Origin: Crotalaria pallida
Lineage: Eukaryota > Streptophyta > Magnoliopsida > Fabales > Fabaceae
Length of the DNA: 64,000 bases
Assembly: GCA_037953625.1 (NCBI GenBank)
Contig: CM075655.1
Coordinates: forward strand, 75,233,501-75,297,500
Direction: 5' to 3'
Made by a program: the position numbers and the translations under genes. Shown one piece after another: positions 47,180 through 58,615 of the stretch; the stretch's first letter is position 1; each line of letters starts with the position of its first letter. Below the pieces are notes generated by a model. That model ran no database searches and was not told the origin of the DNA. It was given only the letters and a program-made list of their open reading frames with translations.

Positions 47180-50100
47180 ATGATGAGTGCTGGTTTAAGC
47201 GGAGGAGAATTGTCAGCATCCGGCGGCGACCACCGTGAAGTGAAGGCGGAGATAGCAAGTCATCCACTTTACGAGCAGCTTCTGGCTGCACACGTGTCAT
47301 GCCTCCGCGTGGCCACTCCCATAGATCAGCTGCCACTGATTGATGCACAGTTATCTCAGTCCCACAATCTCATACGCTCTTATGCCTCCCATCATAACAA
47401 TCCCCTTTCACCTCTCGATCGTGAAGACCTTGACAACTTGCTGGTACACACTTTGCTCGATCTTCTTTCACTTCCAATGTTAATTCACTTTTTGTTTTTA
47501 ACCAAACGGTAGGTAAATAACCAAGTTTCTTAAGCATGATGACGGTGTTGATCAGTGCTGTATGCATTGAAAAAGCTTTGTTCGGAGAAACAGTACCACT
47601 TTAGTGATCTATATGTCTTATAAGGCATTAATTTTTGTGGTTTTGTTGTTCTTTGCTGTTCACAATTTTATTGTAATAGTAATTGTGACCAAATCATAAA
47701 TTTTAACCGCTTTAGCGCATACATAGTTTTGGTTCCTTTTGGTTGTTTTGATCGAGGCTTTAATTAATTTTAAGGCTTAACATTTTAGTCCCTGATCTTA
47801 TGTGTTTTTTTATAATTGGTCCTTAAACTTTTTTTTCGATGTTTTACGTCCCTGAACTTTGTTTAATTTTTGGAAATGGTCCTTTTGTCACTTAAGTGAT
47901 GATATAGCTAACCACATATCATGTCTCTTTCACAATATTGACGAGTGACATGTTATGTAGATCCATGGGACACTACGTGACTTTTTTTATTAAAAAAATA
48001 ATTTATTTTAAAATTTATTAAAAGATTCAATTTTCTATTAAAAATAGAATTTTTAATTAATTTTAATTTATTTGAATTTTTTTTAATTTAAAAAATTCAC
48101 GCGTCATCATCTGACACGTTACCTATCGATGTGGCGAAGGTAACGTGACATATCCTCGATCATATCATCACTTAAGTGATGAAAGGACTATTTCCAAAAT
48201 TTAAACAAAGTTTAGAGACTCAACGCATCGAAAAAAAAAGTTTAAAGACCAATTCCAAAAGAGTACTTAAGTTCAAGGACTGAAAACTTAAATAAGCCTA
48301 ATTTTAACTATTTATTTTTGGTGACCTAATTTTAACTACTTTAACACATGCATAGTTTTGATAGAAAAATTCCTTTTTTCCAATGTTGCACCAATACCGG
48401 TACGGTACCAGATACAGGTACGATACTGGCTACGGGGTACGACATTTTCAAAAAAATTAGGATACAAGCACGACAATATAAATTCAAATTTTATAAATAA
48501 ATATGTATAAATGATGTGCAAATAAATGATTTTGGCACTGGAATAACATATCAGTATCATAAAATTAGATGTTTATGCTCAAAATAAGTGATGATATAAG
48601 GTTGAAAGATTGATTATGACATTAAAATATAAATTCCAAGGCAAAACTAACATTACAAGTACCCAACACTATCGTACATGTATCCATACGCAAGACGTAA
48701 CCGGTACGGGTATATTATCAGTTTAGGAGTACGCATGTTTCATAGTTTTTTTCAAAAGCTTTTATTGTGACTCTGTCTGTGGTGCCAACAAATGCATTAG
48801 TTTCATTGGTTACTTTTACTATTAGTGCAGGCTCAATATTGGATATTGCTGTGTACTTTCAAAGAACAGCTTCAGCAACATGTTAGAGTCGATGCGGTCG
48901 AGGCTGTCATGGCCTGCCGTGATATTGAGAATACCTTTCAAGCTCTAACAGGTACTGTCTTCAAGCACAGGTTGTCTCATAACCTTGTGTCATAGATTTT
49001 TTAATTGACGGATTGATTTAAAGTTTAAACATTCATTAATTAATAATAATTAACAATTAATAATGAAAGAGGGTGAGAACCGATGGTTGTTGACCGATCG
49101 GAATCCATAACATGTTGTGATGCACTTTATCGAAAACAATGTTGTCCCCAATATGTCTATATATACATGAGCGGCGCGTCAACTCAGACGTAGTCTAGTT
49201 TATAAAATATAATGTTTAGGAGTCAGTTTGGCAAATTAAAGCTATCAGAATGGCTACTTATAATTCAGGAGTCAATTTGGGAGAAGGAAGTGGTGCAACA
49301 ATGTCAGATGATGAAGATGATTTGGAAATGGATTTCTCTTTAAATCAGTCCAGCGCTGACCGGCTTGACATGATGGGTTTTGGTCCATTACTTCCTACAG
49401 AATCTGAAAGATCACTGATGGAAAGAGTTCGTCAGGAACTAAAGATTGAGCTGAAGCAGGTGATCATTCTTAAAAGTTTATGTATGCTTTTAGTGCAAGT
49501 GTCATTGACTGTTTTTATTTGATTGGCCTTGATTCACAAACCAGATTAACTATTTGCAGGGCTTTAAGTCAAAAATTGAAGATGTTAGGGAGGAAATATT
49601 AAGAAAACGAAAAGCTGGGAAATTACCAGGTGACACAACTTCAGTTTTAAAGACCTGGTGGCAGCAACATGCAAAGTGGCCATACCCAACAGTAAGTAGA
49701 CCATCCTTTTCATGAACACTATACATTGGTCATGCCAATTAGCTAGTTTCTGAGAGGTATAAAATATTCATGAGATGTCACCTAATAACTTAAGCTTATA
49801 GGAGAGTTGATTTATGAGATAGTACTAGAGTCTCTATAACCAAAAGCCGTAGAGTTAGATCATTACCAGCCACTCTTCCAAATAAAAATTGAAAATTTTA
49901 GGGTGATGTAGATAAGTTGGTCTTTGTATTATCCATACCGTGTCCCCAAAAATAAGTTAAGCTTTTGACAGACTTGATTTTTGACACTTTTTGTGTCTAT
50001 ATATCAATCTTCTCATAATTTATTTAGTCTTATTTATGGTTTTAGTCCCTGAAAGTTGTGAATGTTTTGATTTTGGTCGCTGCAAGTTTTTTTGACCTTG

Positions 50101-53100
50101 ACTCATGCTTAATTGTTTTGTAAATTTGGTTTTAATCCCTACCGTTAGGACAAATTCGTTAATTCGTTAATTTCTGATGTAGTTAACGAAACGCCACATC
50201 AGCATACACGTCTGCAAGTATTGCATGTTACCGATAGGATGACGTGAATGATCCGAACCCGTAGTCGCAAAAGGGCTAAGACCCAACCAAATTGTGTTTG
50301 TGGATTGAGCTATGACCCTTTTGCTCCTGCGGGTCCGGATCATCCACGTCATCCTACCATGACATTCTATACTTGCACACGTGTATGTTGATGTGATGTT
50401 CCATTAGCCATGTCAGTAGTTAACAGATTTTTCTTACCAACAAGGACTAAAACCAAATTAAACAATTAAGGATGAGTCAAGGTCAAAAAAACATTCAGCC
50501 ACCAAAATCAAAACACTCCCAACTTTCAAAGAGACTAAATACATAAATAAACCATTTATTTATTATGTTTCTGAGAAACCAGAATTATACAGTAAGTTTA
50601 ATTATTGCTGCATATACATCCGATGCATATTCACATAAAACATGTTTCTTGTTAACTAGGCAGATTTTTAAGCTGGGAGCTCTTTGGTAAGATCTAGCAG
50701 TGTAGCTTTTGTGGATCTGGAAGGGTCTGAAAGAAAAATCTAAGATTTCATATATGATTAATAAAATACTGAATATATAAAATAATTTCAATGATTTCGT
50801 ATTTCAAATCTTACCTCCATGATGGAGTGATGAACCTTGTTATATCCATGAGAATTGATAAAATCTCCAATCTCCATGCTCTCCATGTTCTAACCTTTTG
50901 AGAATGAAGAAGAAGAGAGTGTGAGAGGTTACTCCTCTCTTCCTGATATGCTCAACATACTGGAATCCTTAATTAGGTTATTCTTCTTCTATATATAAAA
51001 TTAAACAAATGGAATTCCAAGAGACTATTTGATGGGGAACAATCTCTGGCCTTATCACCTGATAATAGGGACCTTTCAGTGGGGTATACCAAAATGAATA
51101 ACCCAACCCATAACGGGTTATCCATATAACAAAACCCATTACAATATCCACTAATTATCAAGTGTTATACATTAAAATGATAATTTTCATAATTGATATG
51201 ATTAATAATTCTAAAGTGTATTCTCAAATAATTGGTTAATGCTAATCCACATAAAATAATCCAACAATCTCCCACTTGGATAGCGTTCATCAATTATCCT
51301 AAACTAAAAAATTATTATACCGGAAATATCAACTATGTACAAAGCGCATAATAACCACCAAAATAGATGAGATATAAAGCTTTAGCACATTCCATGCAGA
51401 AAATTATATCTGATCGGGATAAATATCACACATGTTAATAAGTTCATATCTCATATAACAAATGTGGATACAGATAAGCATAAATATATAAAGTCAAATT
51501 ATGCATTACCCCTAAAATGGCCAAGCACCATAAAGATGCTACTAAGAGATATGATAATATCAACGTGGGGTTAGTCAAGTGGTAGCTCACTTGGTCCCTT
51601 AACCAATTGGTCTCGAGTTCGAACCTTGGGTATGGAGCAACTCCCCATCAAAAGCCTTTGGTTAGTGGATATCTATGAAATATGGGTATTCCTAAACTTG
51701 TGACGTACCCGTACCCGGTACACCTTGGGTACCGGTAGATGTACCGTACTCAGGATACTTGTAACTGGTATGTTAAAGTATATTTTAGGTGTGGATCGTC
51801 TCAATAATGTAATTTTTTGTCTTAAAATTTATATTTTAATGTTATAATTAATCTTTCCACCTTATATCTTGACTTATTTTAAGTATCAACCTCTAATTTT
51901 ACGATACTCATGTTATTTAAATGCAAAAATCGTTTATTTGCACATTGTTTATATATGTTTATTTATAAAATTTGAATTTATATTGTCGTACCTGTACCTT
52001 AGTTTTTTAGAAAATGTCATACCTCGTATCCGGTATTGTACCCGTATCCGATATTGTACCCGTATTGGTGCAACATAGGTGGATATGCTAACATGCATCA
52101 TGTAGCAAAATACTCATCAATATGAGTATGCTAAACTCTAAAATTCTCTAACATACAAAACAGGTGTTATAATTCAAAGTTCTTTAAGCACACAAAATTC
52201 ATGTTATTCAGAGAGCAATGCTTATCAGCAATGTTGTCACAATATGTCACAAGTGGTCTTAACATGCTTTCAACAATATGAAAGTCAAATTCAAATTTCT
52301 AACATGGCTTATCATTTAGCCTCATGACAAGTGACATACTCTACCTTCGTGATACACAAGTAGTTATACAAGTATACATTTAATACTTCCAAGAAAAAAC
52401 TCAAGAAAAATTTAGGATTTCATATATGATTAATAAAACACCAAATATATAAAATAATTTCAATGATTTCGTATTTGAAATCTTACCTCCTGATTGAGTG
52501 ATGAACCTTTTGTTATATCCATGAGAATTGATAAAATCTCCAATCTCCATGCTCTTCATGTTCTAACTTTTTGAGAATGAAGAAGAGAATGTGAGAGGTT
52601 ACTCCTCTTTTCCTGATATGCTCAACACACTGGAATCCCTAATTAGATTATTCTTGTTTTATATATAAAATTAAACAAATGGAATTCCAAGAGACTATAT
52701 GATGGGGAACAGTCTCTGGCCTTATCAGCTGTGAGTAGGGACCTTTCACTGGGTATACCAAAATGAATAACCCAACCCATAACGGGTTATCCATATAACA
52801 AAACCCATTACAATATCCACTAATTATCAAGTGTTATACATTAAAATGATAATTTTCATAATTGATATATTTAATAATTCTAAAGTGTATTCTCAAATAA
52901 TTGATTAATGCTACTCCACGTAAAATAATCAAGAGGGTCTAGTAAAGTGAGTTTGTCTCTAAAGTGAGAAAGTATGTGTATCAATTCTTAATTTGTTAAA
53001 GTGTGTTATGATTTTATGGTGAATACAAGCTTAGCTTTCTCACTCTAGAGACAAACAAACTTTAGAGAACCTTTTTTGGTGGCTTGGATCATTCATACCT

Positions 53101-53368
53101 GGCAATTGGCATGTCACTATATTGATAACCAAATCATAGCTTCTTAGGTTGTAGCACGTAATACACTGATCATCTAATGATATAATACTCCTTGCTTAAT
53201 AAGCTTGTTGGTTTTTTGTACTTTCAGGAAGATGACAAGGCACAACTTGTTGAGGAGACAGGATTACAGCTTAAGCAAATCAATAATTGGTTTATCAACC
53301 AAAGGAAACGCAACTGGAACAGCAATTCTCAATCAGTTACCACCCTCAAATCCAAGCGCAAGAGGTAG
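47180..53368 (+). CDS. KNAT7: Class II KNOX homeobox transcription factor, KNAT7-like (5 exons, 282 aa)
   Basis: Exons read from splice sites and homology: 47180-47443, 48831-48951, 49269-49459, 49560-49691, 53228-53368; all introns are GT...AG and the joined frame stays open to TAG. KNOX1 (ASHPLYEQLLAAHVSCLRVA) is at about residues 20-62 and KNOX2 (FKEQLQQHVRV) at about 85-128. An acidic SDDEDD stretch, ELK (about 182-203) and a TALE homeodomain (about 206-266) follow, with the PYP loop at 233-235 and WFINQRKRNW; the end TLKSKRKR and total length match KNAT7 (291 aa in Arabidopsis). That protein is a nuclear regulator, mainly a repressor, of secondary wall formation, acting with BLH and OVATE partners. 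ATG codons at 47180 and 47183 are both possible. Intron 4 is 3.5 kb through insertions. Unusual: Asp in HVRVDAVEAV where relatives have His. Confidence 0.93.
47774..48298. mobile_element. MULE-type foldback MITE B (525 bp) in KNOX intron 1
   Basis: Ends ggcttaacattttagtccct...aaataagcc with perfect 9-bp duplication taattttaa (47765-47773; 48299-48307). Inverted arms include the palindrome tcacttaagtga on both sides. Same subfamily as 54178-54703. Confidence 0.9.
48381..48745 (-). mobile_element. hAT-like MITE (365 bp) in KNOX intron 1
   Basis: Relative, in opposite orientation, of 51673-52078: gttgcaccaataccggtacg at one end, gtttaggagtacgcatgtttcatag at the other. Flanks cttttttc/tttttttc form a 7-of-8 target duplication. 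Subterminal parts are full of ggtac/gtacc words. Strand here is only relative to the other copy. Confidence 0.7.
50027..50553. mobile_element. MULE-type foldback MITE C (527 bp) in KNOX intron 4
   Basis: Ends gtcttatttatgg...aaataaacc, perfect 9-bp duplication atttattta (50018-50026; 50554-50562). Closely similar to MITE A, including the caaaagggc/cccttttgctcctg arms. Confidence 0.9.
51562..51664 (+). repeat. tRNA-derived SINE-like fragment
   Basis: Box A-like ttagtcaagtggtagctc (51571-51588) and box B-like gagttcgaacctt (51615-51627), spaced as in a tRNA-type RNA polymerase III promoter. No tRNA cloverleaf with a usable anticodon arm or acceptor stem was found. Sits within the LTR element interior; the 3' side is interrupted by the hAT-like MITE. 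Confidence 0.55.
51673..52078 (+). mobile_element. hAT-like MITE (406 bp) nested in the intron-4 LTR element
   Basis: Ends ctatgaaatatggg...ggtgcaacatag (outermost ctatg/catag inverted) with a perfect 8-bp duplication gtggatat (51665-51672; 52079-52086). Sequence is the complement of the intron-1 copy at 48381-48745. Family name unknown. Confidence 0.8.
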
Positions 53369-54020
53369 AGATATTTTGTTCCTAGTTATATGGAACAGAT
53401 AGCAATATATATGGGCTTGCCTTTAACCGATTGATGACAATGAGGGATTCCAATTAGGTGCAGGATATAGTAGCTGGTGTATTGGAATATAGTATAGCTT
53501 AAAAATTAAAGAACTGATTGTAAATTCATGGATTTTGACAGATACAAGGTATCCTTCTACTCGTGCTTCCCTATATTTCTTTCAAGTGTCTTTGTAAATT
53601 GGTTGCTATGTTTTCACTTTTCTTTGGATGAAGAAGAAGAAATGATATTATTGCAATATTGTTAGCTCCTGGAGTTTTTCCTATATACTTCCATCTGTCA
53701 TGTCCACATGCACTGCTATATAGATATGTTTCTTTCACCTTAATATTAGTTATGTTCACATCTTTCAACAGTTCCATCTTTTGGAGGAGAAAACTATAAT
53801 TAGTAGGCACTAATGATTACCAGCTCTTGAATACTCTTCTAAAATGCTGGAATTTGTTGGCCTGATGACACTATCAGTTTTCTGTCGAGGTCTATCTTGT
53901 AGAGGTACTACTCAAATTGGACGGGGCAGCATGGGGACTTAAAAAAAAGGGAAAGAGAGGGATGAGGTTTCTCTCATTCTTTCGCTTTTTGGCGTAGCGG
54001 GTCCATGATGACTAAATTAC
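53369..54020 (+). other. 3' flank/untranslated region of the KNOX gene
   Basis: No coding sequence. The 3' UTR should lie in its first few hundred bases, but no single polyadenylation signal stands out, so its end is not called. Confidence 0.5.
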
Positions 54021-54023
54021 TTA

Positions 54024-54852
54024 GAGCATCTCCAATCCAATCATATATCATATATGCTTAAATATCTCTTTTTGATTTTCACGTAATCAATTTTTTAGGA
54101 TATTTTCTTAGCTAACTTAACACTCAAATCTTAGCATACACTTTATATTTTAAGAGGGGTTTAGCATATTCATTTTTGGCTTATTTAACATTTTAGTCCC
54201 TGAACTTAGATTCTCTTTTAGAATTGGTCCTTAAACTTTTTTTTCGATGCTTTGGTCCCTAAACTTTGTTTAATTTTTGGAAATAGTCATTTCGTCACTT
54301 AAGTGATGATATAGCTGACGATATGTCACATCACTTTCACAATATCAACGAGTGATATGTTATGTAGAGCCACTAGACACTACATGGTTCTTTTATTAAA
54401 AAATTAATTTATTTTAAAATTTATTTAAAGATTCGATTTTTTTTAAAAAAAATACAATTTTTAAATATTTTTAATAAATTTGAATTTTTTTAATTTAAAA
54501 ATTCACGTGGTATCATCTGGCACATTACCTATCGATGTGGTGAAGATGACGTGACATATTCTCGGTCATATTACCACTTAAGTGATGAAAGGACCATTTC
54601 CAAAATTTGAGCAAAGTTTAGGGACTCAAAACATCGAAAAAAAAATTTGAGGATCAATTCCAAAAGAGTACCTAAGTTCAGGGACTAAAAAATTAAATAA
54701 GCCTTCATTTTTTAACCAAGGTATAAACTTTGTTCTTTTCCAATCATATGCTTGTATAAGCATACTTTTTATTTCTACTCGAAAACTAAGTTTTTTAAGC
54801 ACATATACTTAACATAAGCACACATTCTTGAAGATAAGCATTGGAAATGCTC
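54024..54852. mobile_element. Tourist-like MITE split by MITE D
   Basis: Ends gagcatctccaatcc and (complement of the right end) gagcatttccaat, flanked by TTA on both sides (54021-54023; 54853-54855). The 3-bp TTA target fits PIF/Harbinger. Net length without the nested MULE MITE is about 294 bp. Confidence 0.65.
54178..54703. mobile_element. MULE-type foldback MITE D (526 bp)
   Basis: Ends ggcttatttaacattttag...aaataagcc with perfect 9-bp duplication ttcattttt (54169-54177; 54704-54712). Same subfamily as the intron-1 copy, with the tcacttaagtga arms. Inserted in the Tourist-like MITE, hence younger than it. Confidence 0.9.
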
Positions 54853-54855
54853 TTA

Positions 54856-55157
54856 TTAGAGTAGATGAGAAATCTATGACCCACTCCCTCGGTTCTATGG
54901 GTAAACTTTTTTGACAAAAAGCACACAATTTAAAAATATTAGTTAGTATTGCCAGGACATTGAAAATTTATATATTTGATATACTTTTTTAAAATTATCC
55001 CTATAATTATTATTGTGATTCTAAAAAGTATTGAAAAAATAAGTATTCGTAAAAAAAAATTAATACTATTTGTAGGGTTAACTAGTATTACCAACATCCA
55101 AGTCCCTGCTGGACGAACTCTAGACGAGTACAACATCGGCCTATCAAGCCAACTTGA
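54856..55157. other. Short spacer before SIRE element B
   Basis: AT-rich. It includes ctccctcggttctatggg near 54885, which looks like one end of a Stowaway-type MITE, but no partner end was found. The last five bases, cttga, would be one side of the element B target duplication. Confidence 0.4.
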
Positions 55158-56840
55158 TGTTGGAAGTCAAGCCCTCTCATGGACTTCAAGAAGAATTAAA
55201 GGTTAAAGTTTTGATGATAACAAACTCAAGATTCAACCAATGCAATCACAAGTCCTTTCAAGCTCAAGTTGAAGGCATAGAAGACTTTAATCCCTTTCCC
55301 TTAGGACATGTTGTAAGGTATTGAAGTCTTATGTTCTTAATGAGTTAAAAGGCCAATGAGTTTTTCACTTAAAGGAGAAGAAAAAGAGTTTTCATGAAAA
55401 TCAGTTTTCTAACTTAGTTTCTGGGGAAATGATTGATGAAACAACTCTGGATGTTTTTATGTTATGAAAATCTAACTTATGTTATGTTTTTGTTGCATCA
55501 CAGAAAAACCAGAGTGTGTGTAATCGATTATGTGAACTTGGCTAATCTATTACTTTTTGAATAAGAGTAATCGAGTACCTGGATCAAGTAATCGATTAAC
55601 AATGTCGCATCTTACATTTTCCTGAGACAGAGTAATTGATTACTGCCTTGAAGTAATCGATTACATGATGTTGCATCATACAAAAATCAGAGGCTCAGTA
55701 ATCGATTATTAGATTAGTGGTAATAGATTATATGAGTTGGATCATATACTAAACAGAAGTGAAGTAATCGATTACATGCATGTGATAATCGATTACTGGT
55801 TTTTCAAAAGGTTTTCAAAGTTTCTATTTTTAAGGTGATAATCGATATATTACCTTTATGAAGTAATCAATTACCTCAAATTTTATTGAAAAACGTGTCA
55901 GAATCATTTTGATTTATATCCAGATTTGTTTTTACTTAATTGATTCTGATTTATTTTCAAAATTCGAATTTGATTTTATTTTTGAATTATTTCCTTAATT
56001 GTTTTCAATCAAATCCTTGATTTATTTTCTTAAATCTATTTGATATGTGTTTGATTTTAAAACCTATTCTATTTTATTACAAAATCATATTTTATCTTAT
56101 TCTGATTTTAAAATTGATTTTAATTTGTTGTCTTAAATCTTTTTGATTTATCAAGGTTTTATTTTTGAAAGATACAAAAGAAAAATCACTCCAACATTCG
56201 GAAAATAATTATTCCTGATAATCTGATTTTTCTCTGGTTTTCACGTTCATACATTTTTGAAGAACAAAACCTTGTTGGCCTTGTAACTTCTCACAAAAAG
56301 ACTTCATTGTCATAGAGATATTATTGTTGTATCCGTGTTGTTGAGAACACAGTATACTATTGTAATCACTCACATCATATTGTAGTTGAACCATAGATCG
56401 TAGGGAGTGTTTCCCTAGGTGTGAAGGATTGTATTCCTTTGTAGGGTGAGGAACCCTTGTGTGATATTGAGGCCCCTAGCGAACGGAGGTTCCTAGTAGT
56501 GTGAGGGGGGCTCTGGTTATATTTGGGTGCGGCTCAATTGCTGGCTATAGAAATCTCAAGCGGGTCGCTTGGGGAATGCACTAGCCTTTCGATGGGAAGG
56601 CTGAACCAGTATAAAATTTCCTCGTGCAAGCTTTTCTATCCCTATCTCTTTTAATTTCCGCATTTTCGTTTATTTACGTTTCCGCGCTACTCTTATTTTA
56701 TTATCAATCGAATTCGCTCTTCTTCTCAAACGTCTAATCTCTCCATCGCAAAAATATTTTTTAAATTGTAAGGACTTTTGCAATAAATTAATAAAACTCG
56801 ATTCACCCCCCCTCTCGAGATTTTGAGGCCAAATCTAACA
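55158..56840 (+). repeat. 5' LTR of element B (1683 bp)
   Basis: TGTTGGAAGTC...AAATCTAACA, followed by the primer site. Contains about ten gtaatcgattac-like words at 55520-55875, interspersed with tgttgcatcata, and a pyrimidine run cccccctctcgag near its end. Related to, but diverged from, the LTR of element C. Confidence 0.88.
55520..55875. repeat. TAATCGATTA palindrome cluster in LTR B
   Basis: Roughly ten copies, several the perfect 12-bp palindrome gtaatcgattac, others decayed by one base (taatagatta, taatcaatta). Located in U3, upstream of the presumed transcription start. Confidence 0.85.
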
Positions 56841-56841
56841 A

Positions 56842-56854
56842 TTGGCATCAGAGC
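56842..56854 (+). other. Primer-binding site of element B
   Basis: ttggcatcagagc two bases after the LTR; initiator-Met type with C in place of the usual T. Confidence 0.8.
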
Positions 56855-56890
56855 TAGTGTCTTGTGTTAAGACTTAACCGTTTCAAGAGT

Positions 56891-58600
56891 ATGGCTTCAA
56901 ACTCTCCGTTTGGTGGTGAAGGGAGTTCTATTAATCGTCCTCCCATGTTTGATGGGGTAGGGTACACGTATTGGAAAGCCCGGATGAAAATCTTTATTCA
57001 AGGAGTTGGATTGAAAGGTTGGGATGCAGTCGTAAATGAACCATATGTTTCGACTCATGTGGTTAATGGTAACACCGTCGAAAAGCCTATGGCTGAGTGG
57101 ACGGAAGATGAGGAACGTAGAGTCCAATATGACCTGAAAGCGAAAAATATAATAACATCTGCTTTGAGTTATGATGAGTTTTTCAGGATATCTACATGTG
57201 AGACAACACAGCAAATGTGGGATACTTTAGAGGTCACACATGAAGGTACCAATGAAGTCAAGAGATCAAGAATCAACACTCTGACAGGAGAATATGAAAT
57301 ATTCCGAATGAAGGATGGAGAATCTGTACAGGAGATCCAAAAGCGCTTCACAATGATAGTCAATCAGCTCGTAACCTTGGGGAAGAAATTCACCAATGAA
57401 GAACTGATCAACAAAGTGCTGAGGTGTCTAGGGAGAGAATGGCAACCAAAGGTGACGACCATAATGGAATCAAGAAATCTCTCAACCATGACTCTCGCGA
57501 CATTATTTGGAAAACTACATGAACACGAGAGTGAATTGAAACATTTAGCACAACATGAAGAGGAGACCAAAAAGGTGAAGAGTCTCGCATTCAAAGCTGA
57601 AGCACCATCAACCGAAGATGACTCCGACAAGGAACAAATCAGTGATGAACATATGGGGTTACTTGTCAAAAAATTTGAGAAGTTTCTGAGAAAGAAGAGC
57701 AACTTCACTACTCAAAACGAAATAGATTCTAACAAAGGTGGTAGTGGGTCTGCTATCACATGTCATGAGTGTGGCAAGCCCGGTCACATCAGAGCAGAGT
57801 GCTATCAGCTGAAAAAGAAGGAGAATTCAGAAAGAAACACCTCCAACTCAAGAAAAGGAAAGCAAGCATACTTGGCGTGGTTAGACAACGAAGGAAGTTC
57901 GGATGAGGATTCAGACGAACAGGAAGAAACAGCCAACCCATGCTTAATGGCACATGGAGACGAGGTAAATTCTGAACTTGAACTTGAACCTTCTTATATT
58001 GAATTACAAGAGGAATTTGAAGAATTACATGAGGAATCGATGAGGCTATCCTTATTGATTTCTTTGGAAAAGAAAAATTTAGCTTCACTTTTACAAAAGA
58101 ACCAAGAATTTTCTAAAGAAAATGAAATTTTGAAAAATCAAAATAAGGAGTTGAATTCTACTTTGAAAAATTCTTCAAACACCTCTAGTAATGAAATCAA
58201 AATTAACGCTAGCTCTTCTTCTTGTAAGTTCTGTAAGGATTTAGTAAAAGAGAATGAAGATTTAAAAGAAACACTTGCAAAATTTACAAAAGGCAGAAAT
58301 ACCTTAAATTTGATGCTAGGGAGACAAAAATGTTTTTTCAATAAAGCCGGTTTAGGATATCAACCCGGCAGGCACCAAAAACAATTAAGCACCATTTTTG
58401 TCCCCGCTAGCTCACATAAGAAGCCTCTTATTATTTGTCATATTTGTGGTAAAAAGGGCCATGGTGCACATGAGTGCAAACACCGAAAAGTGAAGTTCGT
58501 TAAAATGAACAATGAAACTAAAAGGTGGCACGATGCAAACTATGGTAATACTAACATTCAAGGACCCAAAAAGATATGGGTACCTAAAAAGAAAACTTGA
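56891..58600 (+). CDS. Copia (SIRE-type) Gag
   Basis: The ATG at 56891 (MASNSPFGGEG) is preferred: the frame is open upstream to 56864 but has no earlier ATG. Residues ~10-230 form the copia gag core (YWKARMKIFIQ, then MWDTLEVTHEGT, then LATLFGKLHEHE). A zinc knuckle CHECGKPGHIRAEC lies near residue 290, a coiled-coil-like Glu/Leu/Lys region around 355-425, and a second knuckle CHICGKKGHGAHEC near 516; it ends IWVPKKKT before TGA. Gag forms the particle and binds RNA. Length (569 codons) and the extra distal knuckle fit SIRE-type elements. Pol continues in the same frame after this TGA and one TAG at about 58613, so the two stops separate gag from pol. Confidence 0.9.
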   Translation: MASNSPFGGEGSSINRPPMFDGVGYTYWKARMKIFIQGVGLKGWDAVVNEPYVSTHVVNGNTVEKPMAEWTEDEERRVQYDLKAKNIITSALSYDEFFRISTCETTQQMWDTLEVTHEGTNEVKRSRINTLTGEYEIFRMKDGESVQEIQKRFTMIVNQLVTLGKKFTNEELINKVLRCLGREWQPKVTTIMESRNLSTMTLATLFGKLHEHESELKHLAQHEEETKKVKSLAFKAEAPSTEDDSDKEQISDEHMGLLVKKFEKFLRKKSNFTTQNEIDSNKGGSGSAITCHECGKPGHIRAECYQLKKKENSERNTSNSRKGKQAYLAWLDNEGSSDEDSDEQEETANPCLMAHGDEVNSELELEPSYIELQEEFEELHEESMRLSLLISLEKKNLASLLQKNQEFSKENEILKNQNKELNSTLKNSSNTSSNEIKINASSSSCKFCKDLVKENEDLKETLAKFTKGRNTLNLMLGRQKCFFNKAGLGYQPGRHQKQLSTIFVPASSHKKPLIICHICGKKGHGAHECKHRKVKFVKMNNETKRWHDANYGNTNIQGPKKIWVPKKKT

Positions 58601-58615
58601 AATATTCTTTTGTAG

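Larger units (their letters stand above)
50728..52934 (-). mobile_element. Non-autonomous LTR retrotransposon (2.2 kb) in KNOX intron 4
   Basis: Direct repeats at 50728-51266 and about 52401-52934 (539 and 534 bp, roughly 95% alike by eye), flanked by the 5-bp duplication gggtc (50723-50727; 52935-52939). On the minus strand the LTR start TGTTGGATTAT is preceded by the purine tract ccaagtgggagat (51267-51279), as in many copia elements. The 1.1 kb interior has no gag or pol and no standard primer site; it holds a SINE-like piece and a hAT-like MITE. TRIM/LARD-like. Confidence 0.82.

Noticed and set aside
51562..51640. Possible tRNA gene
   Set aside because: Box A and box B are present, but I could not form acceptor and anticodon stems; a SINE head fits better.
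54885..55080. Complete Stowaway MITE starting ctccctcggttc
   Set aside because: Only one end found; no matching inverted end or second TA.
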